64,000 bases of DNA from Glaciecola sp964621345 (GTDB lineage Bacteria > Pseudomonadota > Gammaproteobacteria > Enterobacterales > Alteromonadaceae). The notes below the pieces were generated by a model. The model was not told where the DNA came from and did not search any database. It saw nothing but the letters and a program-made list of their open reading frames with translations. Where the stretch lies: the NCBI GenBank assembly GCA_964621345.1, contig CAZUON010000008.1, forward strand, positions 33,309-97,308, read 5' to 3'. The translations under genes were made by a program, and so were the position numbers. Shown here in pieces: positions 37,131 to 47,200 of the stretch; within the stretch, counting starts at the first letter, position 1, and each line of letters starts with the position of its first letter.

Positions 37131-37139
37131 GGGTTAAAT

Positions 37140-37610
37140 ATGAAAATATTATGCAAAACCTTTGAGCAACTCAGCGCCGCACAGCTCTATGATATTCTGC
37201 AGTTGCGCAGTGACGTGTTTGTGGTTGAGCAAGCCTGTATTTATCAGGATATTGACGGTAAAGACACGCAAGATGGTGTGCACCACTTAATGATGATAGT
37301 AGATGATGTTCTCATTGGTTATGCTCGCTTATTACCAAAGGGGATAAGCTATGATGATGTCAGTATTGGTCGGGTTCTAATTGCAAGGCAGGCCCGGGGG
37401 AATAATTTAGGTAAAACTCTGATTGCGCATTGTCTTGCTCAAATTGCCACGCTTTGGCCAAGTCAGTCGGTAACGATAGGTGCGCAAAGTCATTTATCGG
37501 GCTTATATCAAGCCTTTGGTTTTAAGGAAGTATCACCGCACTATTTAGAAGACGGCATTGAGCATGTCGATATGACAGCGACCGAATTTACATATAAGGA
37601 ATTTTTGTGA
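37140..37610 (+). CDS. elaA: GNAT-family acetyltransferase ElaA
   Basis: 156-residue N-acetyltransferase-fold protein of the ElaA family, whose substrate is unknown. Family wording is clear: LYDILQLRSDVFVVEQ, YQDIDGKD, then the acetyl-CoA loop IGRVLIARQARGNNLGKTLI and the C-terminal GLYQAFGFKEVS with EDGIEHVDM. It is one base upstream of folA, so the two are probably cotranscribed; the AAGGA serving folA lies inside elaA. Confidence 0.9.
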   Translation: MKILCKTFEQLSAAQLYDILQLRSDVFVVEQACIYQDIDGKDTQDGVHHLMMIVDDVLIGYARLLPKGISYDDVSIGRVLIARQARGNNLGKTLIAHCLAQIATLWPSQSVTIGAQSHLSGLYQAFGFKEVSPHYLEDGIEHVDMTATEFTYKEFL

Positions 37611-37611
37611 C

Positions 37612-38103
37612 ATGAAAATATCATTGATTGCCGCGATGGCAGAGGACCGTGTTATCGGTCGCGACAACGCAATGCCATGGCATTTGCCGGCAGATTTAAA
37701 ACACTTTAAAGCGATTACTTTGGGGAAGCCTGTGATCATGGGTCGCAAAACTTACGAGTCCATTGGTAAGGCGCTGCCTTCTCGTCAAAACATAGTTATA
37801 AGCCGCTCCAAGGATTATCAATTGGATGATGCTTGCGTTGTTCCGAGTTGCGACGACGCCATTGCTGAGGCACAAAAAACGTCAGATGACTTAATGATCA
37901 TTGGAGGGGGAAGTATTTATGAGGCATTACTCGATAAGGCAACACATTTACATTTAACCTTCATTAAACTAGTTGTTGAGGGTGATACGCGTTTTCCAGA
38001 TTGGCAAAGTGTTGGTCAATGGAAAGAAATCGGCAGAGAGCTTCACAAAGCCGACGAGAAAAATAAATACGATTATGAGTTTGTTAGCTTCGAGCGAGCT
38101 TGA
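37612..38103 (+). CDS. folA: Dihydrofolate reductase
   Basis: 163-residue enzyme that reduces dihydrofolate to tetrahydrofolate with NADPH; the chromosomal trimethoprim target. Motifs are MAEDRVIGRDNAMPWHLPADL (listed in part; the Trp-His-Leu-Pro and active acidic Asp are present), VIMGRKTYESIG, and MIIGGGSIYEALL. It lies one base after the elaA stop. Its last 31 bases overlap the end of a convergent membrane-protein gene on the other strand. Confidence 0.95.
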   Translation: MKISLIAAMAEDRVIGRDNAMPWHLPADLKHFKAITLGKPVIMGRKTYESIGKALPSRQNIVISRSKDYQLDDACVVPSCDDAIAEAQKTSDDLMIIGGGSIYEALLDKATHLHLTFIKLVVEGDTRFPDWQSVGQWKEIGRELHKADEKNKYDYEFVSFERA

Positions 38104-38594
38104 GATTTACTTAAACTTACACTGTAGAGGTAGCCATAAATTGCACTAAAGACAATCGATGGCGCAATAGTTAACCATAAGTTTGGTGTGGCAAAGAGAA
38201 CATTTACTGTAATGAGTAGTGTGCATTGCACTAACAAGGCTGGAATCGGCACTAATAACATTCCGGGTAAATAATTACCTGAGCAGCGTTGTTGTGAAGA
38301 TGCTAGTGCATCTTCTACCGCTTCCTTGGTTTGACATTTTTCATCATCTGAATCTTTAGACCAGCGCGGTACAATCAAGCTTACGCACCATGCCGAATGT
38401 CCGAATTTGGTATGAAAGTACTCTAAAAGAAAGGTGAAAAATAGTGTAATGCCGCCACTGTAAGTACCTTGTACTAAAGCGGCTTTGAGTAGTATTGCTT
38501 TGTCGGCAGTGACCAAACTATTGGCATAATAAGCCCAACTCGCATAAAAGCTAAACGCTAATATTGCTGATAAAGCTAAACGTAAAAATGCCAT
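38073..38594 (-). CDS. Membrane protein of unknown function
   Basis: 173-residue protein with four hydrophobic segments (about 5-25, 38-62, 110-130, 136-160) and a hydrophilic loop with two Cys (about residues 87 and 104). I do not recognise a named family. The C-terminal coding end overlaps folA by 31 bp tail to tail, which is unusual but tolerable for convergent genes. It lies between folA and rpoS in the same direction as rpoS. Confidence 0.65.
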   Translation of the reverse strand: MAFLRLALSAILAFSFYASWAYYANSLVTADKAILLKAALVQGTYSGGITLFFTFLLEYFHTKFGHSAWCVSLIVPRWSKDSDDEKCQTKEAVEDALASSQQRCSGNYLPGMLLVPIPALLVQCTLLITVNVLFATPNLWLTIAPSIVFSAIYGYLYSVSLSKSQARSKLTNS

Positions 38595-38631
38595 GAATAC
38601 TCACTTAGTGTAGGGAATGAAGATGTATTGC

Positions 38632-39606
38632 TTATTCCACCCCAAATAATGACTCTATACTAAGACCCTCGTGTTTCAATACTTCTTTCAATCGTTTTAA
38701 GGCTTCGACCTGAATTTGGCGTACTCGCTCGCGAGTCAGTCCTATTTCTAAACCAACTTCTTCCAAGGTGGCTGCTTCGTACCCGAGTAAACCAAAACGT
38801 CGTGCAAGGACCTCTTTTTGTTTGCCGTTTAATATACCTAACCAATGAACGATACTGTTATGGATATTATCGGTTTGCAATTGCATTTCAGGGCCACACT
38901 CGTTTTCATCAGTAATTAGGTCGAGTAGGGCTTTGTCGCCGTCTCCGCCTATAGGTGTATTGACCGAGCTAATACGTTCGTTGAGCTTAAGCATCTTACG
39001 TACGCTAGCCACTGGTTCACCGGTTACTTTGGCAATATCTTCAGGGGTGGGTTCATGATCCAATTCTTGTGATAACTTACGTGCGGTACGCAAGTATAAA
39101 TTCAACTCTTTGACAATGTGAATGGGCAAGCGGATTGTGCGTGTTTGGTTCATTAACGCGCGCTCGATGGTTTGGCGTATCCACCATGTGGCATAAGTAG
39201 AAAATCGAAAGCCGCGTTCGGGATCAAATTTTTCAACGGCCCTAATAAGGCCTAAATTACCTTCTTCGACTAAATCTAATAGGGCTAAACCGCGGTTGTT
39301 ATATCGGCGCGCAATTTTAACTACCAAGCGTAAATTACTGACTATCATACGCTCTCTTGAAGCATCATTGCCAGCTAGCGCTTCGCGAGCAAACTTTACC
39401 TCTTCTTGCGCACTTAAAAGCGGCGAGAAACCGATTTCGTTAAGGTACATTTGGGTAGCGTCAAGTTGCTTCGGCGTGATCGTTTCTGTTTTGATGTCGC
39501 TTGAATTAATATCTTTTGAACTGTCTTCGCTGTTGTCAGCGCTATCAAAATCTAGACTATCAATATCGCTGCTGTCTTGCGGCGAATTGAAATTTTGAGT
39601 GACCAT
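38632..39606 (-). CDS. rpoS: RNA polymerase sigma factor RpoS (sigma-38)
   Basis: 324-residue general-stress and stationary-phase sigma factor. Region 1.2-2 (DATQMYLNEIGFSPLLSAQEE; RMIVSNLRLVVKIARRY), region 2.3-2.4 (RFSTYATWWIRQTIERAL), region 3, and region 4.2 (LEEVGLEIGLTRERVRQIQVEAL) are all intact. The acidic 45-residue N-terminus is less conserved. The start is ATG at 39606 with GGAG upstream; a TTG at 39630 is rejected. It lies directly after nlpD; in E. coli the main rpoS promoter lies inside nlpD, and the same is likely here. Confidence 0.96.
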   Translation of the reverse strand: MVTQNFNSPQDSSDIDSLDFDSADNSEDSSKDINSSDIKTETITPKQLDATQMYLNEIGFSPLLSAQEEVKFAREALAGNDASRERMIVSNLRLVVKIARRYNNRGLALLDLVEEGNLGLIRAVEKFDPERGFRFSTYATWWIRQTIERALMNQTRTIRLPIHIVKELNLYLRTARKLSQELDHEPTPEDIAKVTGEPVASVRKMLKLNERISSVNTPIGGDGDKALLDLITDENECGPEMQLQTDNIHNSIVHWLGILNGKQKEVLARRFGLLGYEAATLEEVGLEIGLTRERVRQIQVEALKRLKEVLKHEGLSIESLFGVE

Positions 39607-39667
39607 AATCGCGTCTCCGCTCGTTTGCAAGGGCAGTAAAAAAGCTCACTGGTATCCTTGTATATCG

Positions 39668-40519
39668 CTATCGTTTTGGAAGATAAATGAATGGATCGCG
39701 CGATTTGCCTTTTTTGCGAATTTCAAAATGTAGCATAACTTCACTGGCACCAGATTGGCCCATAGTTGCAATTTTTTGTCCTTGTTTGACATAGCTCTGT
39801 TCACCCACCAATATCTGATCGTTGTGCGCATATGCGCTCAGATATTCTTCATCATGTTTTATGATGATAAGGTTGCCATAGCCCTTCAAGGCATTCCCTG
39901 CATACACGACTTTACCACTTGCCGCTGCTACGACTTTACTCCCTAAACGCCCTTTAATATCAAGGCCTCTATTACTGCCATCTATCGCGACAGTCGCAAT
40001 GGTTCTATTCCCAGTAGCAGGCCAAATCCATCTGGTTTTATCAGTATTAATCGATGGCTTAGGATTAGTAGTCTGATTTTTTCGATGGGTTTTCGGATTA
40101 GATTCACCATACGCCTTTGCTTGTGGAGGGTCAACCACAACTTTAGGCTTATTTACCTTGCTTTGCGCCACATCAATCTTTTTAGTGGGCACAGATGCAA
40201 TCTGAGAGGGGTTGAGTTTAATGACCTGGCCAACATTAATACTGTAAGGAGGCGCGATATTATTGAGCTTGGCCAAGTCCCGGTAGGTATTTCCGCTATA
40301 AAAAGCAATCGCAAATAGAGTGTCCCCGCGTTGCACGGTATAAGTATTGCCTGATATTTCAGTAAGATTATTAGATGAGGCCACTCGGGTAGATAAGGTT
40401 TCGACAGGGGCAGGTTCAAATCGGGAGCTACAAGCGGTGGCTAAAAAAAGGGTGATAAACACTACAACGATGAATAGTACATTCTTTTGTCTATTCAAAA
40501 GCGTGGTATTGTTCATCAT
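39668..40519 (-). CDS. nlpD: Murein hydrolase activator NlpD (LysM lipoprotein)
   Basis: 283-residue outer-membrane lipoprotein that activates the septal amidase AmiC. The lipobox is FLATACSS (Cys at about 30), followed by a LysM domain (TYTVQRGDTLFAIAFYSGN, with VGQVIKLNP) and a LytM/M23 domain. The M23 zinc ligands are degenerate: NRGLDIKG has Asn in place of the usual His, and MLHFEI has Met in place of the first His of HLH. This is expected for a non-catalytic activator. It sits between pcm and rpoS, the conserved order. Confidence 0.93.
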   Translation of the reverse strand: MMNNTTLLNRQKNVLFIVVVFITLFLATACSSRFEPAPVETLSTRVASSNNLTEISGNTYTVQRGDTLFAIAFYSGNTYRDLAKLNNIAPPYSINVGQVIKLNPSQIASVPTKKIDVAQSKVNKPKVVVDPPQAKAYGESNPKTHRKNQTTNPKPSINTDKTRWIWPATGNRTIATVAIDGSNRGLDIKGRLGSKVVAAASGKVVYAGNALKGYGNLIIIKHDEEYLSAYAHNDQILVGEQSYVKQGQKIATMGQSGASEVMLHFEIRKKGKSRDPFIYLPKR

Positions 40520-40520
40520 G

Positions 40521-41162
40521 CTATGAAAGGGCTCCGGCGATTAGAGGCACAAAATTAACGTTTTCAATAACCGCGTGTTTGACCTTTGAGTCCAAGCGGT
40601 CAATGCAATGCAGTTGTTGTTGTTGCTCTCCGATTGGCACAATTAACCGGCCATGCTCACTTAATTGCTGTGGTAGCACTTGTGGCATGCTTGCTGCTGC
40701 CGCAGTAACAATGATTGCGTCAAAAGGCGCTTTGCTTTGCCATCCTTGCCAACCATCTCCATGTTTCATTTTAACATTATGCAGGTCTAACTGATTCATT
40801 TTCCGTTTTGCCTGAAACTGCAGGGCTTTAATCCGTTCGACGCTAAACACTGAGTTAAATAATTGCGCCAAGATCGCAGTCTGATACCCTGAGCCGGTTC
40901 CTATTTCAAGTATATTTACGGGTTTGACGTTTTGTTCAAGCAGAAGTTCGGTCATTTTAGCAACGGTGTAAGGCTGCGAAATAGTTTGCCCTTGACCAAT
41001 GGGAAGCGCAGTATTTTCATAAGCTTTATGGCGCAGGGCATCGGGTACAAATAACTCTCGGGGAGTGGTGGCAATCACCTCTAACACTTTGGTGTTTCGA
41101 ATGCCTTCTTTTTGTAGCAAGGCGGCAAGTTGACTGCCTTTGCGAGTTGCTTTAATTTTCAT
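40521..41162 (-). CDS. pcm: Protein-L-isoaspartate O-methyltransferase
   Basis: 213-residue SAM-dependent repair enzyme for damaged Asp/Asn residues. Family motifs are ALPIGQGQTISQPYTVA, the SAM-binding ILEIGTGSGYQTAIL, and the later DAIIVTAAA and GRLIVPIG. It is followed at once by nlpD. Upstream it is only 15 bp from the truD stop, whereas in many gammaproteobacteria surE lies between these two genes. Confidence 0.94.
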   Translation of the reverse strand: MKIKATRKGSQLAALLQKEGIRNTKVLEVIATTPRELFVPDALRHKAYENTALPIGQGQTISQPYTVAKMTELLLEQNVKPVNILEIGTGSGYQTAILAQLFNSVFSVERIKALQFQAKRKMNQLDLHNVKMKHGDGWQGWQSKAPFDAIIVTAAAASMPQVLPQQLSEHGRLIVPIGEQQQQLHCIDRLDSKVKHAVIENVNFVPLIAGALS

Positions 41163-41177
41163 TTAATTCTTATTCTT

Positions 41178-42272
41178 TTATTCAATGATTTCTCTGAGCA
41201 CCGATGTGGCAAAACACCCAGAAGGTAAATCAAACGAGAGTGCTAGGTGGTCATCGTTTAATTCCCATTTAATGTTACTAGGATACAGCATAATTGCTCT
41301 GCGTTCTTGTTTTAAACCCAAGCCATTGAGTGCTGAAAGGATGTTTGGGTATTGTTTCAGTTGTGCTTGTTCAAACTGTAAAGCTTCGTCGCTTATACTT
41401 AGCTTACCACCGCCTACAAGAGGAGCTGTGGTAAATACATCTTGTGAGGCTAAGCGATTATTAAGTGTGCTTATATCGTCATCTTTGCTTACCACAAAAT
41501 AACTATTGGAGCCTGAAAGCTGTAATGCATCGCCCAACAATATGCGATTGTGCATCTCTTGCTCAATACGCCGACTAGCGACTTCGTTAAATACATAACT
41601 TCTTAGTGCAGATATTGCCATTGAGCGTTTATTGCGGTTTTTAATGCTCTCTCCAGCAGCCATTCTCATGCCTAAATCGAGATTGCCATTTAAAATCACC
41701 TTATCTTTGGTATGCATCTCGCCAAAGCGTTGTTGCCCGTAATAATTGGGCACGCCAAATTGTTCAATGTTATGCATTCGTTTTGCTAAAGCGACCTCGT
41801 CTAATGCGCTAAGCTCTCGAATAATTAATGTAAAACGGTTCCCTTTCAACGCGCCGACTCGTAATTTTTTATTATGGCGCGTATTACTTAAAATACGAAT
41901 GTCGGGATGTTCAAAAGCGGCCCAATCCGGGCTCTGATGCTTGCCTTGATACACACTAAAATACTGACGGGTGCGAGCGAACTTGTCTTTTCTGCCTGCA
42001 TAGCTAATGTCTCTTAGCTGAATGCCCGAAAATTTCGCCAACTGCTCGGCAACAAAGGCGGTATTAGTATTGAGCTTTTCAACCCAGAGTAAATGATGTT
42101 CGCCCTCGCCGGTTAGCTCAAAACCAAGCTGCTCTTCAACTACAAAGTCATCGGCAAAACATTTCATTTTCCCGCGACACAGGGGGGCGCCGTGTAATCG
42201 ATGCCAATGTTTTGTATCGTAGTTCAAGCTCTTTTGGGTCGATGAAGTATCTAAGTTGTTTTCGGTGTTCAT
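41178..42272 (-). CDS. truD: tRNA pseudouridine(13) synthase
   Basis: 364-residue enzyme that makes pseudouridine at position 13 of tRNA(Glu). The catalytic Asp is in the family motif ISYAGRKDKFARTRQYFSV (about residues 92-110). The conserved NYYGQQRFG and the inserted TRUD domain follow. The start ATG overlaps the ispF stop by four bases (ATGA), so translation is coupled. The N-terminal 25 residues are divergent. Confidence 0.94.
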   Translation of the reverse strand: MNTENNLDTSSTQKSLNYDTKHWHRLHGAPLCRGKMKCFADDFVVEEQLGFELTGEGEHHLLWVEKLNTNTAFVAEQLAKFSGIQLRDISYAGRKDKFARTRQYFSVYQGKHQSPDWAAFEHPDIRILSNTRHNKKLRVGALKGNRFTLIIRELSALDEVALAKRMHNIEQFGVPNYYGQQRFGEMHTKDKVILNGNLDLGMRMAAGESIKNRNKRSMAISALRSYVFNEVASRRIEQEMHNRILLGDALQLSGSNSYFVVSKDDDISTLNNRLASQDVFTTAPLVGGGKLSISDEALQFEQAQLKQYPNILSALNGLGLKQERRAIMLYPSNIKWELNDDHLALSFDLPSGCFATSVLREIIE

Positions 42273-42748
42273 GAGTGCGATTCCAGAAGCACTACCGCGT
42301 CGCAGGCGATACCCTCTTTGCGGCCTACAAATCCTAGTTTTTCGGTGGTGGTGGCTTTTACACTAACTTGTTCAAGCTTGCAGTGCAAAGCGCGTACAAT
42401 GTTTTCGCGCATATTGTCGATATGAGGAGCCAATTTAGGCGCTTGTGCGGCAATGGTAATATCGAGATTTACCAAAGCAAAGCCTTTCTCTTGTGCGAGT
42501 CGGTATACGTGCTGTAAGAGCTGCACAGAGTCAGCCCCTGCGTATTTATCGCTAGTGTCTGGAAAATGCTTACCAATATCGCCAAGCGCAAGTGCACCTA
42601 AAATTGCATCGCAAAGCGCATGCAAGGCAACATCGCCATCAGAGTGAGCAACTAAACCTACTGGGTGTTCAATATGTTCACCGCAAATAATTAAAGGGTC
42701 GTTGGAGCCAAATTTGTGTACGTCGTAGCCGTGGCCAATTCTGATCAT
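42269..42748 (-). CDS. ispF: 2-C-methyl-D-erythritol 2,4-cyclodiphosphate synthase
   Basis: 159-residue enzyme of the MEP isoprenoid pathway. It begins MIRIGHGYDVHKFG with the zinc ligands Asp-His, then HSDGDVALHALCDAILGAL and DIGKHFPDTSDKYAGADS; the C-terminal VSVKATTTEKLGFVGRKEG is typical. It lies after ispD in the usual order and shares a four-base overlap with truD. Confidence 0.96.
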   Translation of the reverse strand: MIRIGHGYDVHKFGSNDPLIICGEHIEHPVGLVAHSDGDVALHALCDAILGALALGDIGKHFPDTSDKYAGADSVQLLQHVYRLAQEKGFALVNLDITIAAQAPKLAPHIDNMRENIVRALHCKLEQVSVKATTTEKLGFVGRKEGIACDAVVLLESHS

Positions 42749-42791
42749 GTACGTTCTCGTGTTGATGCGCGCTTAATAGCACGGCTTATTC

Positions 42792-43517
42792 TTAATTAGG
42801 TTGCTGTGACAGACGCTGCAAATAAAACTCAGCAAGGGCTAAGTCTTCAGGGCGCGTAATTTTAAGGTTACTGGCCTCACCTTCAATAAGCGCGATATCT
42901 GTACCAGTCATTTCCATGGCTGATGCTTCATCAGTAATACCCGCGTTGTTTAGTTGTGCTAGTGTCATGGCCTTGGTCAGCTCTTCAATATTAAACATTT
43001 GAGGGGTTTGAGCTTGCCAGAGCTGCGTGCGGTCAACGGTATGCTTTATATTGCTCGCAGAAGTATTCTGAATACGAGTGCATGCTTTTTTTAGCGTATC
43101 AACAACCGGTAGCGCCAATATTGCAGCGTGATGCGTAGTCCGAGAATCAATGAGCCTTTGTAATGCGCTTTGAGACAAGCCGGGGCGGGCTGCGTCATGC
43201 ACTAATACCCAGTCGTTAGCGCTATGACTTTGCAAGTAATTTAATCCATTGAGAACCGACTCTGCGCGCGTTTCCCCGCCATTTACCAAATGAATCTTGG
43301 GATGTGTAGCAATACTAAGTTGCCGAAAAACCTTATCGTTAGGGTGCAAGCACACAACAATCTCACTGATAAGTGCATGAGTTAAAAATACATCCAGGGT
43401 GTGTTCAATAACGGTTTTACCAAACAACGACAAATATTGCTTGGGAATATCGCTTTGCATTCTACTGCCAATGCCAGCTGCGGGTATCACCAGTGATAAG
43501 GGAGGGCTAGAGGTCAA
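42792..43517 (-). CDS. ispD: 2-C-methyl-D-erythritol 4-phosphate cytidylyltransferase
   Basis: 241-residue MEP-pathway cytidylyltransferase. The nucleotide-binding N-terminus is LVIPAAGIGSRMQSDIPKQYL, followed by VLVHDAARPG and TRPEDLALAE. The start appears to be TTG at 43517, six bases after the ftsB stop, with AAGAG upstream; no in-frame ATG is available at a suitable place. It sits between ftsB and ispF. Confidence 0.94.
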   Translation of the reverse strand: MTSSPPLSLVIPAAGIGSRMQSDIPKQYLSLFGKTVIEHTLDVFLTHALISEIVVCLHPNDKVFRQLSIATHPKIHLVNGGETRAESVLNGLNYLQSHSANDWVLVHDAARPGLSQSALQRLIDSRTTHHAAILALPVVDTLKKACTRIQNTSASNIKHTVDRTQLWQAQTPQMFNIEELTKAMTLAQLNNAGITDEASAMEMTGTDIALIEGEASNLKITRPEDLALAEFYLQRLSQQPN

Positions 43518-43522
43518 TGCTC

Positions 43523-43804
43523 TTACTCTTTTGGTAAAATGCGGTAAAAGGTCTCACCCTCTTTGATTAAACCTAGCTCATTTCGAGCACGCTCTTCCAT
43601 GGAGTCGATGCCTAATTGAAGGTCTTGGATATCGGCTTTTAAAAGTGAGTTACGCTGCTCAAGATTGGCATTTTGTTGTTCAAGTGCCCTAATTTGTGTC
43701 TGCATTTTTTTGTAGTCAGATATGCTGTTTTTACCAAACCATAAGCGAACTTGCAGCAGAGCCAAAAGCCCTATCAATAAAACTGCTATCCATTTATGTT
43801 TCAT
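43523..43804 (-). CDS. ftsB: Cell division protein FtsB
   Basis: 93-residue bitopic divisome protein that works with FtsL and FtsQ. There is one N-terminal TM segment (AVLLIGLLALLQVRLWFG), then a coiled coil (about 30-70, LEQQNANLEQRNSLLKADI), then the conserved MEERARNELGLIKEGETFYRI. It is first in the leftward ftsB-ispD-ispF-truD-pcm-nlpD-rpoS block. Confidence 0.95.
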   Translation of the reverse strand: MKHKWIAVLLIGLLALLQVRLWFGKNSISDYKKMQTQIRALEQQNANLEQRNSLLKADIQDLQLGIDSMEERARNELGLIKEGETFYRILPKE

Positions 43805-44217
43805 TACATTGCCCTAACTAGAATTATGCAAACAAAGCCCTTCAATCAGATGTTATATTAACATAGTCTGACATTTTGTTAACTGCTGTACTTATGCCTT
43901 ATTTTTATTGGCTTCTAGGTCTTTTTCCTATCTGCAAAATGACGAGTTAATTGACAGTCCTGTAAGCTTTCCAATAAATTTTAAATTTGTGTGCTTCTTT
44001 ACTTGGATAAACCCTACGCTACGCGTTATCATCCGCGCAAATTTAGGGCTAAAAAGTACAGCTCAATAGTTGACGCTGCACTCAATTAAATACCGCTAGT
44101 AATTTGCACTTGCAATACTAGGTGTTTACCCTAATACCAAGACTACACTAAACGTGTGCTTGCTTAGCATTCATATGATTTAGCTTAAGGCATGATGTAA
44201 TCGCAGAGAGGTCCTAT
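43805..44217. other. Intergenic region ftsB // putA
   Basis: 413 bp between divergent genes, with no credible ORF. A short inverted repeat, TTGCA-CT-TGCAA, lies at 44104-44115. It may be a control site for putA, but nothing in the sequence proves it. A GAGAGG ribosome-binding site precedes the putA ATG at 44218. Confidence 0.5.
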
Positions 44218-47200
44218 ATGTTACTACGCAACAATCTCGCTACAGAATCTGTTATTCGACAAAAGATTCGTGACTACTATCGTATTAGCGAGGGGCGTGC
44301 CGTTGATCACATTCTTCCAGAAGCAGAAGTAAGCATGCGTGCACGCAGCCGAGCATGGGAGCGAGCCCGCACTATGGTGCTGAGAATTCGCAAAGAAAAC
44401 TCTGCACATGGCGGCGTCGATGCTCTGCTCAATGAATATTCGCTATCGACTTCTGAAGGCGTTGTGCTGATGTGTTTAGCGGAAGCACTGTTGCGCGTAC
44501 CCGACAAAGCAACCCAAGATGAACTCATCAGAGATAAGTTATCTCAAGGCAAATGGGCACCGCATTTGGGCAACAGTGATTCATTGTTTGTAAATGCATC
44601 CGCTTGGGGATTAATGTTTACTGGCAATATGGTGACCTATGCTGATAAACGCAAACAAGAGCAAATTGGCCTTTTGAAAAAGACCCTAGGCCGCTTAGGC
44701 GAGCCGGTAATCCGCAGGGCAATGAACATCGCGATGAAAGTCATGGGTAAGCAGTTCGTAATGGGCGAGACGATTGAGGATGCGGTAGAACGGGCACAAG
44801 ACAAAGAAAAAAAAGGCTATGTGTATTCCTACGATATGCTCGGAGAAGGGGCTCGCACAGGCGATGACGCCCAGCGTTATTATGACTCTTATGCTCATGC
44901 TATTACCGTTATTGGTAAAGCAGCCAATGGTCGTGGTCCAAAAAAGAGCCCCGGTATTTCGGTAAAGCTCTCGGCGATTCACCCGCACTTTGATTTTTTA
45001 AAACAAGATACGGTCGTTGACGAAATTAGTGAAAAGCTCAAAGCCCTGTGTTTAATGGCCAAAGAATACGATATAGGCCTGACCGTAGATGCTGAAGAAT
45101 CAGAACGCCTCGAAATTTCATTGGATATTATTGAACGCGTATTTAGCGACCCTGATTTAGCGGGTTGGACTGGTTTTGGTATTGCCGTACAGGCCTATCA
45201 GAAACGCGCGATTTTTGTCATTGAATGGCTGCGCGAAATCACTCAGCGCGTAGGCAAAATTATGATGGTACGCCTAGTAAAAGGCGCATATTGGGATACA
45301 GAAATTAAGCATACTCAACAAATGGGCGTAGAAGAATTCCCAGTATTTACCCGCAAAGCGTCAACAGATGTGTCTTATCATGCATGTGCCAATAGGCTAC
45401 TGGCATACCGAGATACAATATACCCGCAATTTGCTACTCACAATGCTTATACCGCATCGGTTATATTGGAGCTTGCGGGCGAAGATAAAGAAAACTTCGA
45501 GTTCCAGTGCTTACATGGCATGGGTGACACCCTCTACGATCAAATCGTACAAGAAGATAAAATTCAATGTCGAGTCTATGCGCCGGTGGGGGAGCATGAA
45601 GACTTACTTGCGTATTTGGTTCGTCGTCTACTTGAAAACGGCGCAAACTCTTCCTTCGTTAACGCCATTGTAGATGATGAAAAAGAAGTAGAAGAGTTGT
45701 TAGGCGATCCGGTAGAACATACACAAAGAATGAGCCGCCACAAAAACGACCAAATTAGCATGCCTGTGGACCTTTATGGTAAAGAACGCGACAACTCAAA
45801 AGGCTTAGATTTATACGACATTAATGATTTGCTTAATACCAAGTTCAGTTTAGAGAAATGGTTTACTACCCATACTCAGGAGCTTGCTCTCGTAAAGCCA
45901 AACGAAGCGCTTTTTGCGGTATTAAATCCAGCAAATCATGACGAGGTAGTTGGGTATCATCAGTTTGATGACAAACCAACCATGCAGAAGAAGTTAGATG
46001 CCGCTAGTGAGGCTTTTGAAAGTTGGTCTCAGACGCCAGTAGAAGAGCGTGCGCAATTACTTAGAGCCACCGCCGATATTTTAGAGCGGCATATGGATGA
46101 ATTAATTGGCCTTTGTATTAAAGAGGCCGGAAAAATTGCACAAGACGGCATTGATGAAGTGCGCGAAGCTGTGGATTTTTGTCGTTATTATGCTGCGCGC
46201 GCAGAACAACTTGACCCCGGCGAGCGTCTTGCACCGCGTGGCGTAATATTGTGTATTAGTCCTTGGAACTTCCCCTTAGCGATATTTTTAGGTCAGGTTG
46301 CCGCCGCAGTTGTTACTGGTAATACAGTAATGGCAAAACCGGCAGAGCAGACCAGCCTAATTGCCAAACGTGCGCTAGAACTTATGCACGCAGTTGGTTT
46401 ACCTAAAGACGTAGTACAACTCTTAATTGCAAAAGGTCCAGATGTAGGTGATGTCTTACTCCCCGACATGCGAGTGCAAGGTGTTATGTTTACTGGTTCT
46501 ACTGCAACTGGCACGTTAATCTCGCAAAAGCTTGCAGAGCGCGGTGTTGGGCAGGTGCCTTTGATTGCGGAAACGGGCGGACAAAACTGTATGATTGTTG
46601 ACTCAAGCGCATTGCCAGAGCAAGTGGTTGACGATGTAATTGGTTCAGGCTTCCAAAGTGCCGGGCAGCGATGTTCGGCTTTGCGGGTGTTGTTTGTACA
46701 AGAAGATATAGCCGATGATCTCACTGAAATGCTTATTGGGGCACTAAAAGAACTTAAAGTTGGTGACCCGCAGTGGCTCTCGACCGACATTGGGCCGGTT
46801 ATCGACAACAAAGCGCTCGACTCTTTGAATCAGCATGTTCAAGACATGGAGCGAGCTAAAGGAGCAAAACTGTTGTATCAGTGTGAGGTTGACGATGACC
46901 TCAACGGAACCTTCTTTGCCCCCCGTTTATACGAAATCGACAACATTGATGTGTTAACGCGCGAGGTATTTGGCCCATGTGTGCATATTATTCGTTTTGA
47001 CGGTCAAAAAATCGACAAGGTGATGGAGCAAATCAATAGCACAGGCTTTGGTTTAACGATGGGCATTCATACTCGCATTGAAGAGCGAGCACATGAACTT
47101 GCAAGATTATCTAATGCTGGGAATGTTTACATTAACCGCAATATGATTGGCGCCATAGTGGGTGTTCAGCCCTTCGGTGGTCGAGGCTTGTCGGGTACAG

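Noticed and set aside
44104..44115. Quorum-sensing lux-type box
   Set aside because: The repeat TTGCA-CT-TGCAA is too short and differs from lux-box consensus; no luxR or luxI gene is in view.
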